From NCBI RefSeq assembly GCF_025399835.1, contig NZ_JAODVR010000001.1, positions 2,976,001 to 3,040,000 on the forward strand: a DNA stretch of 64,000 bases. The letters run 5' to 3'. The position numbers were made by a program, and so were the translations under genes. The notes beneath the pieces were generated by a model. The model worked only from the letters and a program-made list of their open reading frames with translations. It ran no database searches and had not been told where the DNA came from. Position 1 is the stretch's first letter. The number at the start of each line of letters is the position of its first letter. Of the stretch, positions 51,321 through 60,793 are shown in pieces. Source of the DNA: Haloarchaeobius sp. HME9146 (GTDB lineage Archaea > Halobacteriota > Halobacteria > Halobacteriales > Natrialbaceae).

Positions 51321-52523
51321 ATGGCCGGGCTACTCCTGGAAGCCGGCATCACGCTCACCGTCCTCGCAGTCGGTGGCGTCCTCGCCCGCCAGCTCCGGCT
51401 GTCGGTCATCCCGGCGTACATCGTCGTCGGGTTGCTCATCGGACCGCACGCGCCCATCGCCGACGGCGTCTCCCTGAAACTCATCCAGGACGAGGCGTTC
51501 GTCGACCTCCTGGCAGAACTCGGTATCGTCCTCCTCCTCTTCTTCATCGGGATGGAGTTCAGCGTCGACCAGCTGCTGGCCAGACGCGAGAAGCTCTCGC
51601 TCATCGGCGGCATCGACCTGGTGGTGAACGCCGGGGTCGGCGTGCTACTGGGGGTCGCGTTCGGCTTCTCCCCCCTGGAGACGGCGTTCCTCGTCGGTAT
51701 CGTCTACATCTCCTCCAGCGCGATCATCACCAAGACACTCATCGACCTCGGCTGGGTCGCCGACCCCGAGAGCGAGGTCGTTCTGGGGACCCTGGTCGTC
51801 GAGGACATCGTCATCGCGGTGTACCTCGCGCTGCTCTCGGCGGTCGCCATCGGCGACGGCGGCTTCGCGGCGGTCCAGTCGGTCGGCGTCGCGCTCGCCG
51901 TGCTCACCGCGCTCGTCGTCTTCGCCCGGTTCGGCACGCCGCTCCTCCAGCGCGCGCTCGCCATCGATTCTGACGAACTGCTGTTGCTCGGGCTGCTCGG
52001 CGTGACCACGGTCGTCGCCGCGATGGCCCTCGACCTCGGGGTCAGCGAGGCCGTCGCGGCGTTCTTCGTCGGGACGGCTGTCAGCGAGACCGACGCCGTC
52101 CATCGGGTCGAACGGGTCATGGCCCCCGCGAGGGACCTGTTCGCGGCGGCGTTCTTCTTCGCCATCGGCCTCCAGACCGACGTGAGCCAGCTCCAGGGGA
52201 CCGCACTCGCGCTCCTCGGCGTGGCCGTGGTCGTCACCACCGTGAGCAAGCTCGTCAGTGGCTACTGGAGCGGGAAGCGCTACGGGCTGAGCGAGCGCCG
52301 CTCGTTGCGCGTCGCGGTCGGGCTGGTGGCTCGCGGGGAGTTCTCGCTGGTGCTCGCCGCGCTGGCGACCTCGGTCGGAACCGGCGCGCTCGCGGACGTG
52401 ATTCCGGCCTTCGCCGTCGGCTACGTGCTCGTGATGAGCGTGCTCGGGACGGGTCTGATGCGGGCCTCGCCGTTGCTCGAGAAGTACGTCATCAGAGAAT
52501 CGTCGAGTGGGACCAGCGCCTGA
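51321..52523 (+). CDS. KhtU/CPA2-type cation:proton antiporter
   Basis: 400 residues, 12-13 membrane helices of the CPA2 fold: LGIVLLLFFIGMEFSVDQL in the third helix, SSSAIITKTLIDLG in the unwound helix pair region, and RGEFSLVLAALA near the end. No RCK domain, hence the separate KhtT-like subunit. Expected K+ efflux for proton uptake. Confidence 0.9.
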   Translation: MAGLLLEAGITLTVLAVGGVLARQLRLSVIPAYIVVGLLIGPHAPIADGVSLKLIQDEAFVDLLAELGIVLLLFFIGMEFSVDQLLARREKLSLIGGIDLVVNAGVGVLLGVAFGFSPLETAFLVGIVYISSSAIITKTLIDLGWVADPESEVVLGTLVVEDIVIAVYLALLSAVAIGDGGFAAVQSVGVALAVLTALVVFARFGTPLLQRALAIDSDELLLLGLLGVTTVVAAMALDLGVSEAVAAFFVGTAVSETDAVHRVERVMAPARDLFAAAFFFAIGLQTDVSQLQGTALALLGVAVVVTTVSKLVSGYWSGKRYGLSERRSLRVAVGLVARGEFSLVLAALATSVGTGALADVIPAFAVGYVLVMSVLGTGLMRASPLLEKYVIRESSSGTSA

Positions 52524-52563
52524 GTCGCTCCGCGACCGGTCACCGACTCACAGCCTCACCGAC

Positions 52564-52950
52564 TCACTCGCTCTCTGCCGCCTGACTCGCCGCGTCGACC
52601 ACGTCGGTCGCGCGCTTGACCTCGGCCCCGTCCTCGACGAAGACGAGCGTCTTCGGGGGCTGGGTCGCCTTCGGACGGACCCGGAGGCCGACCTGCTTCG
52701 CTTTCTCGACCGCGGCATCGAGTCCGACTTCGAGTTCGATGCGGATGCGGTCGGGCTGGACGAACACGACCGCGAACGGCTCCCCGTCTCGGGTCACCTC
52801 GTAGGCGCGGGCCCCATCGTCGGTCGGCTCCACATCGCGGTCGGCGTTCTCGACCGCGAAGCGGGCGAACTCGCCGTCCTCGCGCCCGTCGAGTTCGGAG
52901 GAGAGCAACTGCGCGAGGCGGACGCCGTCGGTGGTCCTGTCTTCGACCAT
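52564..52950 (-). CDS. conserved haloarchaeal protein of unknown function
   Basis: 128 residues, acidic, alpha/beta, no membrane segment. DGVRLAQLLSSELDGR N-terminus and PPKTLVFVEDGAEVKRATDVVDAA C-terminus. One nt from the DUF2240 gene and in the same direction, so a two-gene unit. No known motif. Confidence 0.65.
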   Translation of the reverse strand: MVEDRTTDGVRLAQLLSSELDGREDGEFARFAVENADRDVEPTDDGARAYEVTRDGEPFAVVFVQPDRIRIELEVGLDAAVEKAKQVGLRVRPKATQPPKTLVFVEDGAEVKRATDVVDAASQAAESE

Positions 52951-52951
52951 C

Positions 52952-53407
52952 TCAGGCCTCCGTGAGTTCCTGTCGCGCCTTCGTCCGTGCCTCGGAGACG
53001 TCGAGGCCCTGCTGGCGCGCGTACACCAGCGCGGCGGCCGCGATGGTCACGTCGAGCTCCTGCTGGAGCTGGTTGATGGCTCCGACCGCCTCGTGTTTCT
53101 CGTGGCCCGCGGCGACGAGGTCGTCGAGTACCTGTTCGAACGCCGAGCGCTCGGTGAGCACGTCGTCACCGGGGACGAACTCCTCGGGTATCTCGACCTC
53201 GTTCGGGTCGAACGTACACCGGAGGTTCCCGTCGACCTGTTCGAGCAACCCTTCACCCGTCGCCACATCCACCAGCCGCTTGGCCTGGTCCGGCGAGAAC
53301 CAGTCGCGGTCGAGCGAGAGCGCGACGACGAACTCGTTCTGCTCGAGTTCGCGCTTCCCGCGCTGGCGGAACGGCGCGGCGACGGCCACACGTAGACTCA
53401 TATTCAC
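52952..53407 (-). CDS. DUF2240 family protein
   Basis: 151 residues. MSLRVAVAAPFRQRGKRELEQNEFVVALSLDRDWF and the winged-helix-like DQAKRLVDVATGEGLL match DUF2240, an archaea-only family of unknown function, then a helical C-terminal region (EQVLDDLVAAGHEKHEAVGAIN). Two-gene unit with the next. Confidence 0.82.
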   Translation of the reverse strand: MNMSLRVAVAAPFRQRGKRELEQNEFVVALSLDRDWFSPDQAKRLVDVATGEGLLEQVDGNLRCTFDPNEVEIPEEFVPGDDVLTERSAFEQVLDDLVAAGHEKHEAVGAINQLQQELDVTIAAAALVYARQQGLDVSEARTKARQELTEA

Positions 53408-53561
53408 GTCGGTCGGCCGACGCGGGCCTAAACGCTACGATGTGGCTGCCCGAGAATGCCAGCTCCTCGCACGGCCCGAGGGCCGGCCGCACACGGCACA
53501 GGGGCACGAGACCCCGCTTCAAGTCGAGCGATTCAAGTAGCTGCTGGAACTGCTTCCGGGT

Positions 53562-53939
53562 ATGCAAGACCAGGGACGCTCCACGCGCAAGCGTACTGGC
53601 GGACGACTCCGCCCGATCCGTAACCGAAAGAAGCACCAGCTCGGCCGTCTCCCGACGGAGACGCAGGTCGGCGAACAGCGCTTCCGCGTCATCGAGACGC
53701 GCGGGAACACGACGAAGACCCGTGCCCTCGCGACCGACGTCGCGAACGTGAACAAGGGCGGCGAGACCGTCCACGCCACCATCGAGGACGTCGTCGAGAA
53801 CGACGCCAACCCGAACTACGTGCGCCGGAACATCATCACGAAGGGCGCCGTCATCGAGACCGACGCCGGCACGGCCCGCGTCACCTCCCGCCCCGGCCAG
53901 AACGGGCAGGTCAACGCGGTCATCGTCGACGACGAGTAA
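53562..53939 (+). CDS. rps8e: 30S ribosomal protein eS8
   Basis: 125 residues. STRKRTGGRLRPIRNRKKHQLGRLP is the family start and RRNIITKGAVIETDAGTARVTSRPGQNG the typical C-terminus. A lone ribosomal gene outside the S10 block, as in other archaea. Confidence 0.95.
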   Translation: MQDQGRSTRKRTGGRLRPIRNRKKHQLGRLPTETQVGEQRFRVIETRGNTTKTRALATDVANVNKGGETVHATIEDVVENDANPNYVRRNIITKGAVIETDAGTARVTSRPGQNGQVNAVIVDDE

Positions 53940-54029
53940 TCACCTTCTCATCTCCGTTCTCACCCCCTCACAGCGACGGCTCTGCTGGGAGAGAACAGCA
54001 GGAAGAGACATCGCTGAACCGGGTGCTGC

Positions 54030-55025
54030 TTACGGGCTCGGGGCCGCCTTCTGCAGTGCCGTCTCGGCGATGTTGCCGGCGTAGTCCGCGCTCCGCGAGA
54101 GCGAGTCGACGACCAGCCCGAGGGCCTGGGCAGCCTGCGGTTCGCGCTCGCGCAGGAGTTCGTCGATGGTGCGGGTGTGCTCGTCGATCTGGCGAACCGA
54201 CTCGCGGGCGGTGTTTGCGAGCTGTGTCGCCTCCTCCGGGTCGTCCGCGAACAGCGCGTCCATCGCCTTCTCCAGCACCTCGGCCGAGTCGTCGTGGAGC
54301 TCCTGGAGCGCCTCGGCCACGTCGTCGTCTATCTCGTCGAGTTCGACGGCGATGTTGGCGATCTTCGCGGCGTGGTCGCCGATGCGTTCGAGCTGGCGGG
54401 CGCTGGAGTGGTAGTCGAAACAGACCTCCCGGGGGACACCGAGTTCCTCGGCGGCGCGGGGCGAGCGCAGCGTCGCCCGGAAGATACGGGAGACGACGTA
54501 CCAGAGACGGTCGACGTCGTCGTCGCGTTCGCGCACGTCGCGGGCCATGTCCTCGTCGTTCTCCAGCAGTGCCGTGACGGCGTCCGAGAGCATCGACTGC
54601 GCGATGAGGCGCATGCGCGTGACGGCGTTGTGGATGCTGAGCTCGGAGGAGTCCAGCAGGTCCTGGATGACGACGCTGTCGCTCGTCTCCTCTAAGACCT
54701 CCACACCGACGAGGCTCTGGGTCGCCGACCGGATGGCGCGGCGCTGGTCGGTCGTGATGCGGCTCGCCTCCAGCGAGATGATGTCGAACCCGGAGACGTA
54801 CATGGTCATGACCGCGCGCGTGAGACGCTGCCCATCGAGGTCGGACACGTCGAGTGTGCCCTCGGTCCGTTTCGTCTCGCTCTTCGGTGTGAGCAACAGC
54901 GAGTTCTCTTCGGGATAGAACTCGACGGTCGTCCCGGCGGAGACGCCGTTGTCCGTCGCCCACGACTTCGGCAGCGAGACGGTGAAGGTGGACCCACCCG
55001 TCACTTGCACCTTGCGCGTTTCCAT
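54030..55025 (-). CDS. phosphate regulator: AbrB/SpoVT domain fused to PhoU domains
   Basis: 331 residues from the ATG at 55025. Residues 1-45 form an AbrB/SpoVT swapped-hairpin DNA-binding domain (RKVQVTGGSTFTVSLPKSWA); about 85-320 two PhoU helical repeats. This AbrB-PhoU form is known in archaea and is thought to link Pst state to transcription. Divergent from pstS, so it probably controls the pst operon. An upstream TTG (55034) is less likely. Confidence 0.88.
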   Translation of the reverse strand: METRKVQVTGGSTFTVSLPKSWATDNGVSAGTTVEFYPEENSLLLTPKSETKRTEGTLDVSDLDGQRLTRAVMTMYVSGFDIISLEASRITTDQRRAIRSATQSLVGVEVLEETSDSVVIQDLLDSSELSIHNAVTRMRLIAQSMLSDAVTALLENDEDMARDVRERDDDVDRLWYVVSRIFRATLRSPRAAEELGVPREVCFDYHSSARQLERIGDHAAKIANIAVELDEIDDDVAEALQELHDDSAEVLEKAMDALFADDPEEATQLANTARESVRQIDEHTRTIDELLREREPQAAQALGLVVDSLSRSADYAGNIAETALQKAAPSP

Positions 55026-55047
55026 ATCGGGCAATGAGGTCAGGGAG

Positions 55048-55055
55048 AAAATAAA
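55048..55055 (-). promoter_or_regulatory. TATA box of the AbrB-PhoU gene
   Basis: TTTATTTT on the minus strand, 26 nt before the ATG at 55025; leaderless start. Confidence 0.55.
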
Positions 55056-55345
55056 TGTGCTTGTTTCTATATAGAGCCCGGTCCGGTGAGAAGAACGAAT
55101 TCGTCACTCCGGAGACCAATGTGACTCTCGACCGACGGGGGGACGAAATCGTGGGTTCAGGCCCCGGAAACCGATGATTTAGACACGAACCTGTCCGGAA
55201 TATTCGATTCGGTGCCCCGTTCGGTGCCGTCGACCCCCGAAACGTTGTGACTCGGTATCACGAACCGAGGTAGTCTATTGCGTTATTTACGAATATATAG
55301 CTATCATAGCGAGGTATTTATTCATATCACCATGACGTTCACTCG
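55056..55345. promoter_or_regulatory. divergent phosphate-regulon control region
   Basis: The space between abrB-phoU and pstS. Holds two TTCGGTGCC direct repeats (55208-55230), an inverted repeat CTCGGT/ACCGAG (55251-55269), an AT-rich stretch with ATATATAG and ATAGCTAT (55286-55310), and the pstS TATA box. Likely holds phosphate-response operators. No gene seen. Confidence 0.55.
55315..55322 (+). promoter_or_regulatory. TATA box of pstS
   Basis: TATTTATT, 27 nt before the ATG at 55346. Confidence 0.55.
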
Positions 55346-56350
55346 ATGACGGAGAAAAGCGACACACGGTTCGAGGACGTCTCCAGACGGAAGTTCATGA
55401 CAACTGCCGGTGCTGTGGGACTCGCCGGTCTCGCTGGTTGCCAGCAGCGGACGAGTGGTGGCGAGGGCGAGAACACCGAGGACGGCGACTCCCTCTCGGG
55501 CAACATCGACATCTACGGGAGCTCGACCGTCTTCCCGCTCGCGACGGCCATCAAGGAGGGCTTCGAGGAAGAGCACCCCGAAGTGAAGATCTCGATCAGT
55601 TCGACCGGCTCCGGTGGCGGCTTCTCCAACTACTTCTGCAAGGGCGACTCCGACTTCAACAACGCGTCCCGCCCCATCAAGGAGACCGAGCAACAGGAGT
55701 GCTCTGACAACGACGTGGACTGGGTCGAACTCCAGGTCGCTATCGACGCACTCACCGTCGTCGTGAACAAGGAGGCCGACTGGGTCGACTGCATCACCGT
55801 CGACGAACTCAAGCAGATCTGGGAGCCCGACGGCGCCCAGAAGTGGAGCGACATCCGCTCGGAGTGGCCCGACAAGGAGCTCGAACTGTACGGCCCGACC
55901 TCCGCGTCCGGCACCTTCGACTACTTCACCGAGGCCGTCATCGGTGAGGAGGACAGCCACCGTCAGGACTACTCCGCGACCGAGCAGGACCGCCAGATCA
56001 TCACCGGCGTCAAGGGTTCCTCCGGTGCGATGGGCTACCTCGGCTTCGCGTACTACAGCGAGAACAAGGACGAAATCAAGGCGCTCGCCATCGACGACGG
56101 TGACGGCACGTGTGTCAAGCCCTCGCTCGAGAACGCGAAGGCCGGCGAGTACACGCCGCTCTCGCGCCCGCTGTTCACGTACCCGCGCGTCCAGTCGCTC
56201 GAGGAGAAAGAGCAGGTCCGCGCGTTCGCCGAGTACTTCGTCGAGCAGTCCGGCAAGCGCGAACTCGTCGCCGACAAGGTCGGCTACGTCCCCAACGACG
56301 AGGAGACGCTGCAGGCGCAGATGGACAAGCTCTCCGAGTACCTCGAGTAG
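55346..56350 (+). CDS. pstS: phosphate ABC transporter substrate-binding lipoprotein PstS
   Basis: 334 residues. Tat signal SRRKFMTTAG with lipobox ending GLAGC. Two-lobe PBP: phosphate-binding GSSTVFP, SSTGSGGGF and SGTFDYFTEA. Captures phosphate outside the membrane. First gene of the operon. Confidence 0.95.
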   Translation: MTEKSDTRFEDVSRRKFMTTAGAVGLAGLAGCQQRTSGGEGENTEDGDSLSGNIDIYGSSTVFPLATAIKEGFEEEHPEVKISISSTGSGGGFSNYFCKGDSDFNNASRPIKETEQQECSDNDVDWVELQVAIDALTVVVNKEADWVDCITVDELKQIWEPDGAQKWSDIRSEWPDKELELYGPTSASGTFDYFTEAVIGEEDSHRQDYSATEQDRQIITGVKGSSGAMGYLGFAYYSENKDEIKALAIDDGDGTCVKPSLENAKAGEYTPLSRPLFTYPRVQSLEEKEQVRAFAEYFVEQSGKRELVADKVGYVPNDEETLQAQMDKLSEYLE

Positions 56351-56435
56351 ACTCCCACGAGCACACACCGGTGACGAACCAGAGTAGAAGCGCTTTTCGG
56401 CGCGTCTAATTACCTATCTATAGAGACCGACTTCC

Positions 56436-57500
56436 ATGAGCACGGACAGGGTGACACAGGACATCACAGAGACAGCCAGCGATACGCCGGAGGAGAAGGT
56501 GATGAACGCCTTCTTCTTCGCGTGTGCGTTGCTCTCCGTGATAACGACCGTAAGTATCGTTCTCCTGCTGGCGTCGGAGACGGTGAAGTTCTTCGACCTG
56601 ACGGCAGGACTCGTCGGATACGAGGGAGATGTCATCGGCATCGCCGACTTCTTCCTCGGAACCAACTGGGCAGCAGGATTCAAACCGTACGCGTTCGGTG
56701 TGGTCCCGCTGGTGTTCAACACGCTCGTCATCACCATCGGGGCGGCCGTCGTCGCGATGCCACTCGGGCTCGCGACCGCCATCTACCTGAGCGAGTACGC
56801 GAGCAAGCGAAAGCGCGCCGTGTTGAAGCCCGCACTGGAGATTCTCGCCGGGATTCCAACCGTCGTCTACGGGTTCTTCGCGCTCGTGTACGTGACGCCG
56901 TTCCTCGACGGGCTATTCACGTTCCTGAACAACGACGTGCCGGGGCTCTCGGGGACCGTCTTCAACTTCCCCGAACTCGGGACGTTCAACGCCCTCTCGG
57001 CCAGCATCATCGTCGGCATCATGATCATCCCGATGGTCTCCTCCATCAGTGAGGACGCGATGAGCGCGGTCCCGGCGGACCTGCGCCGTGCAGGGTACGG
57101 GATGGGCGCGACCAAGTTCGACGTCTCCGTCGGCATCGTCGTTCCCGCGGCCGTCTCCGGCATCGCGTCGTCGTTCATCCTCGCGCTCTCGCGCGCCATC
57201 GGTGAGACGATGATCGTCGCCATCGCCGCGGGGTCGACCCCGACCATGCCCGCCTTCGGGCAGCTCTCGGTCCTGGGAACCCAGATCCCGTTCCCGAACT
57301 TCGGGACCCTCGCCGTCTACTTCGAGCCGGTGATGCCCATGACCTCCGCGATGGTCAACATCGCGACCGGCGACATGCCGACGAGCGGGGTCGCCTACCA
57401 CAGCCTCTTCGCCGTCGGGTTCACCCTGTTCGCGATGACGCTCGTCATGAACGTCATCAGTGACTTCATCGCCAGCCGCTACCGGGAGGAGTACGAATAA
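56436..57500 (+). CDS. pstC: phosphate ABC transporter permease PstC
   Basis: 354 residues, six or more helices with the EAA loop (PADLRRAGYGMGATKFDV, GxGATK). An AT-rich TAATTACCTATCTATAG stretch 20-35 nt before the ATG suggests an additional start of transcription. Overlaps pstA by 1 nt. Confidence 0.94.
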   Translation: MSTDRVTQDITETASDTPEEKVMNAFFFACALLSVITTVSIVLLLASETVKFFDLTAGLVGYEGDVIGIADFFLGTNWAAGFKPYAFGVVPLVFNTLVITIGAAVVAMPLGLATAIYLSEYASKRKRAVLKPALEILAGIPTVVYGFFALVYVTPFLDGLFTFLNNDVPGLSGTVFNFPELGTFNALSASIIVGIMIIPMVSSISEDAMSAVPADLRRAGYGMGATKFDVSVGIVVPAAVSGIASSFILALSRAIGETMIVAIAAGSTPTMPAFGQLSVLGTQIPFPNFGTLAVYFEPVMPMTSAMVNIATGDMPTSGVAYHSLFAVGFTLFAMTLVMNVISDFIASRYREEYE

Positions 57501-59095
57501 TGGCAACCGAACGAAAACACATCGAGAGCTTCGGCGAGGTCAGCCGCACCGTCGGGACCGTCTTCCGGTACCTGCTGCTGGCCGCGACGCTCACCGGTAT
57601 CGTCGCACTGGGTGCATTGTTGCTGTACGTCGGCATCCAGGCGATCCAGCCGTTCACCGCCGACCCCGCGTGGTACGTGTTCGTCGCGGCGACGTTCGTC
57701 GTGCCGACGCTCGGGTCCGCAGGATGGGTCTGGTTCAGGCACAACGACGCGGTCGGCACCGGCCTCGCGGCCCTCGGCATCCCGTTCGGTGGGTTGTTCC
57801 TCGGGGCAGCTATCGTCATGCTGTTCCTCGACGTGTTCGAACCCGAGGTCTGGCTCGGCTACTGGGCCGCACTCGCCCTCGCGGGCGGCGCGCTCGTACT
57901 GTACCGTCGCCAGCGCCGGGCCGGCTTCCTCGAGGAGACCGTCGTCACCCTCGTCGCGTTCGCCATCTTCGCCGTCGTCGTCCCCCGGGCCGTCGCGGCG
58001 TTCCCGTTCTACCTGCTCCCGTGGTCCATCATGTGGGTCACGTTCACGCTACCGATGGCTGCCGGGGTCGCCTGGTTCGTCGGTGGCCAGCTGGAGGACC
58101 AGCGCACCGGCCGCATCGCGGGTGGCGCGGCCGCCGCACTCGGGCTGCTGGCCGCGTTCGTCGGCCCGTACCTGTGGTTCTTCCCGATGCCGAGCGTCGT
58201 GCTCGCGACGTTCGTCGTCATCCCGACCGCGGCCTACGCCGCCGTCGTCGTCCAGAACCGGCCGACCCAGGTTCCCGGCCTCGTCTTCGCCGCGGCGTTC
58301 ATCGGTGGCGTGCTCGCCATCCGGTACCTCGCCCCCGTGCTCGGCCTCGCCGGACCCGATTCCTGGGTCGACTGGCAGTTCCTGATCAGCAACCACTCCA
58401 ACACGGCGGCCGACGCCGGCCTCTACCCGGCCATCATCGGCTCCGTGTTGCTGATGCTGGTCGTCACGCTGCTGTCGTTCCCGGTCGGCGTCGGTGCCGC
58501 GGTCTACCTCGAAGAGTACGCTCCGAACAACCGCCTGACCCATCTCATCCAGGTCAACATCTCCAACCTGGCAGGCGTCCCCTCCGTCGTCTACGGCCTC
58601 CTCGGCTACGGTGTGTTCATCAACACGCTCGCGCTTCCCGTCGGTTCGGTCCTCGTCGGGGGGATGACGCTCGCACTGCTCATCCTCCCCATCGTCATCA
58701 TCTCCGCACAGGAAGCCATCCGCTCGGTTCCGGACTCCACGCGCCAGGCCTCCTTCGGGCTCGGCGGCACGAAGTGGCAGACCGTCCGGCGGGTCGTCCT
58801 CCCCCGCGCCATGCCCGGCATCTTCACCGGGACCATCCTCGCACTCGGCCGCGCCATCGGTGAGACCGCCCCTCTCATCTTCATCGGTTACTCGATGGTC
58901 GCACCGGTGCCCGGCGGCTTCACCTCCAAGGGGAGCGCCATGCCCATGCAGCTGTACTCGTGGGCGACCCAGTTCGCCAGCGAGGAGTTCTACACGACGG
59001 CGCTCGCCGCGGGCGTCGTGGTGTCGCTCGTGGTGCTCCTGACGATGAACGGTATCGCAATCGTACTGCGCAACAGGTATCAGCGAGAGGCGTGA
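57500..59095 (+). CDS. pstA: phosphate ABC transporter permease PstA with long N-terminal extension
   Basis: 531 residues, about 240 more than a usual PstA. The C-terminal 250 residues are canonical (LEEYAPNNRLTHLIQVNI and the EAA loop PDSTRQASFGLGGTKWQTV). Between the first helix and this core about six additional hydrophobic helices are inserted (about 45-290). No frameshift; same reading frame throughout. Confidence 0.93.
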   Translation: MATERKHIESFGEVSRTVGTVFRYLLLAATLTGIVALGALLLYVGIQAIQPFTADPAWYVFVAATFVVPTLGSAGWVWFRHNDAVGTGLAALGIPFGGLFLGAAIVMLFLDVFEPEVWLGYWAALALAGGALVLYRRQRRAGFLEETVVTLVAFAIFAVVVPRAVAAFPFYLLPWSIMWVTFTLPMAAGVAWFVGGQLEDQRTGRIAGGAAAALGLLAAFVGPYLWFFPMPSVVLATFVVIPTAAYAAVVVQNRPTQVPGLVFAAAFIGGVLAIRYLAPVLGLAGPDSWVDWQFLISNHSNTAADAGLYPAIIGSVLLMLVVTLLSFPVGVGAAVYLEEYAPNNRLTHLIQVNISNLAGVPSVVYGLLGYGVFINTLALPVGSVLVGGMTLALLILPIVIISAQEAIRSVPDSTRQASFGLGGTKWQTVRRVVLPRAMPGIFTGTILALGRAIGETAPLIFIGYSMVAPVPGGFTSKGSAMPMQLYSWATQFASEEFYTTALAAGVVVSLVVLLTMNGIAIVLRNRYQREA

Positions 59096-59098
59096 CCA

Positions 59099-59989
59099 AT
59101 GACACAAGAGATGAGCAACGAACAGGCTGAATCGACATCGACCACCGACCCCGTCAGCGACGACGACGGTTCGGTTCTCCAGACCGACGTGACCGCAGGA
59201 CTCGACGACGAGGACGACACCGACGCCGGTGGCGTCGAGCAGACCATCGTCGAGGCACGGAACGTCGACGTCTGGTACAACGATGACCAGGCACTCCAGG
59301 ACATCTCGCTGCAGGTGCCGGAGAACAAGGTCACCGCGATGATCGGCCCCTCGGGCTGTGGCAAGTCGACGTTCCTGCGCTGCATCAACCGCATGAACGA
59401 CCTCATCGAAGCCGCCCGCGTCGAGGGCGAGCTCTACCTCGGTGACAAGAACGTCTACGACGACGACGTCGACCCGGTCGCACTCCGCCGCCGTGTCGGG
59501 ATGGTGTTCCAGAAGCCGAACCCGTTCCCCAAGAGCATCTACGACAACGTCGCCTACGGCCTCGAGATACAGAACAAGGAGGGCGACTACGACGAGATCG
59601 TCGAGGAGTCGCTCAAGCGGGCCGCGCTGTGGGACGAGGTCAAGGACCGGCTCGACGAGTCCGGCCTCGAACTCTCCGGTGGCCAGCAACAGCGGCTCTG
59701 CATCGCACGGGCCATCGCGCCCGACCCGGAGGTCCTGCTGATGGACGAGCCGGCGTCGGCACTCGACCCCGTCGCGACCTCCCAGATCGAGGACCTCATC
59801 GACGAGCTCGCCGAGGACTACACCGTCATCATCGTCACGCACAACATGCAGCAGGCGGCCCGTATCTCCGACAAGACGGCCGTCTTCCTCACCGGTGGCG
59901 AACTCGTCGAGTTCGGTGACACCAAACAGATCTTCGAGAACCCCGAGAACCAGCGGGTCGAGGATTACATCACCGGCAAGTTCGGGTAA
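59099..59989 (+). CDS. pstB: phosphate ABC transporter ATPase PstB
   Basis: 296 residues. An acidic 45-residue extension precedes the ATPase. Walker [11 protein letters not shown]-loop [13 protein letters not shown], signature LSGGQQQRL, Walker [12 protein letters not shown], switch His in VTHNMQQ. Energises PstCA. Three nt behind pstA. Confidence 0.97.
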   Translation: MTQEMSNEQAESTSTTDPVSDDDGSVLQTDVTAGLDDEDDTDAGGVEQTIVEARNVDVWYNDDQALQDISLQVPENKVTAMIGPSGCGKSTFLRCINRMNDLIEAARVEGELYLGDKNVYDDDVDPVALRRRVGMVFQKPNPFPKSIYDNVAYGLEIQNKEGDYDEIVEESLKRAALWDEVKDRLDESGLELSGGQQQRLCIARAIAPDPEVLLMDEPASALDPVATSQIEDLIDELAEDYTVIIVTHNMQQAARISDKTAVFLTGGELVEFGDTKQIFENPENQRVEDYITGKFG

Positions 59990-60048
59990 TCCAGACGATT
60001 CAATCGATAGACAAAACCCTTTCAAAGCGCCCACGATTCCACTCACCA

Positions 60049-60714
60049 ATGGCACGTCAGAGCTATCAATCGAAACTCGACTCCCTCGAGGACGACGTCC
60101 TCTACATGGGGGAGATCGTTCTCGACCGGCTGCGAGACACCCTCGTCGCCCTCGAGAACAAGGACGAAGAGACCGCTGAACGCATCATCCAGACCGACGA
60201 CGAGGTGAACCAGCTCTACCTGGACATCGAACAGCAGTGTATCGACCTGTTCGCGCTCCAGCAGCCCGTCGCGGGCGACCTCCGGTTCATCGCCGCGTCG
60301 TTCAAGATAATCACCGACCTCGAACGCATCGGTGACCTCGCGACCAACCTCGCGCAGTACACGCTCGACGCCGACCGCGACGTGTTCCCCGAGGTCGACA
60401 TCCAGGACATCGGCGACCTGACCATCGCGATGGTCGAGGACGCACTCGACGCCTACGACGAGTGGGACGCCGAGGCCTGCTTCGAGATCGCCGACCGGGA
60501 CGACGAGGTCGACAACCGGTGTACGCAGGCGAGCCAGGTCGTCGTCCGGGACCTCGTCGAGGCCGAACACGAGGCCGACAACGAGGAGGTCTTCAACGAC
60601 GTCTCCCGGCTCCTGCTGACGGTTCGCGACCTCGAACGTGTCGGGGACCACGCGGTCAACATCGCCGCGCGCGCCCTCTACATGATCGAGAACGACGACG
60701 CGCTCATCGAGTAA
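60049..60714 (+). CDS. phoU: phosphate signalling protein PhoU (first copy)
   Basis: 221 residues, two three-helix PhoU repeats: the metal-binding E/D-x3-D set in LERIGDLATNLAQYT and LERVGDHAVNIAARALYMIEN. Modulates Pst and its regulator. Shares its transcript with pstB by spacing. Confidence 0.95.
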   Translation: MARQSYQSKLDSLEDDVLYMGEIVLDRLRDTLVALENKDEETAERIIQTDDEVNQLYLDIEQQCIDLFALQQPVAGDLRFIAASFKIITDLERIGDLATNLAQYTLDADRDVFPEVDIQDIGDLTIAMVEDALDAYDEWDAEACFEIADRDDEVDNRCTQASQVVVRDLVEAEHEADNEEVFNDVSRLLLTVRDLERVGDHAVNIAARALYMIENDDALIE

Positions 60715-60793
60715 TTCTCCCGTTTTCGACGACCGGACACGCCCGACCGAACCGAACACAACACCGATAGGTCAGCGGGCGAAACGTTCGACC

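Noticed and set aside
58049-60055. 668-residue minus-strand frame
   Set aside because: Antisense to pstA and pstB.
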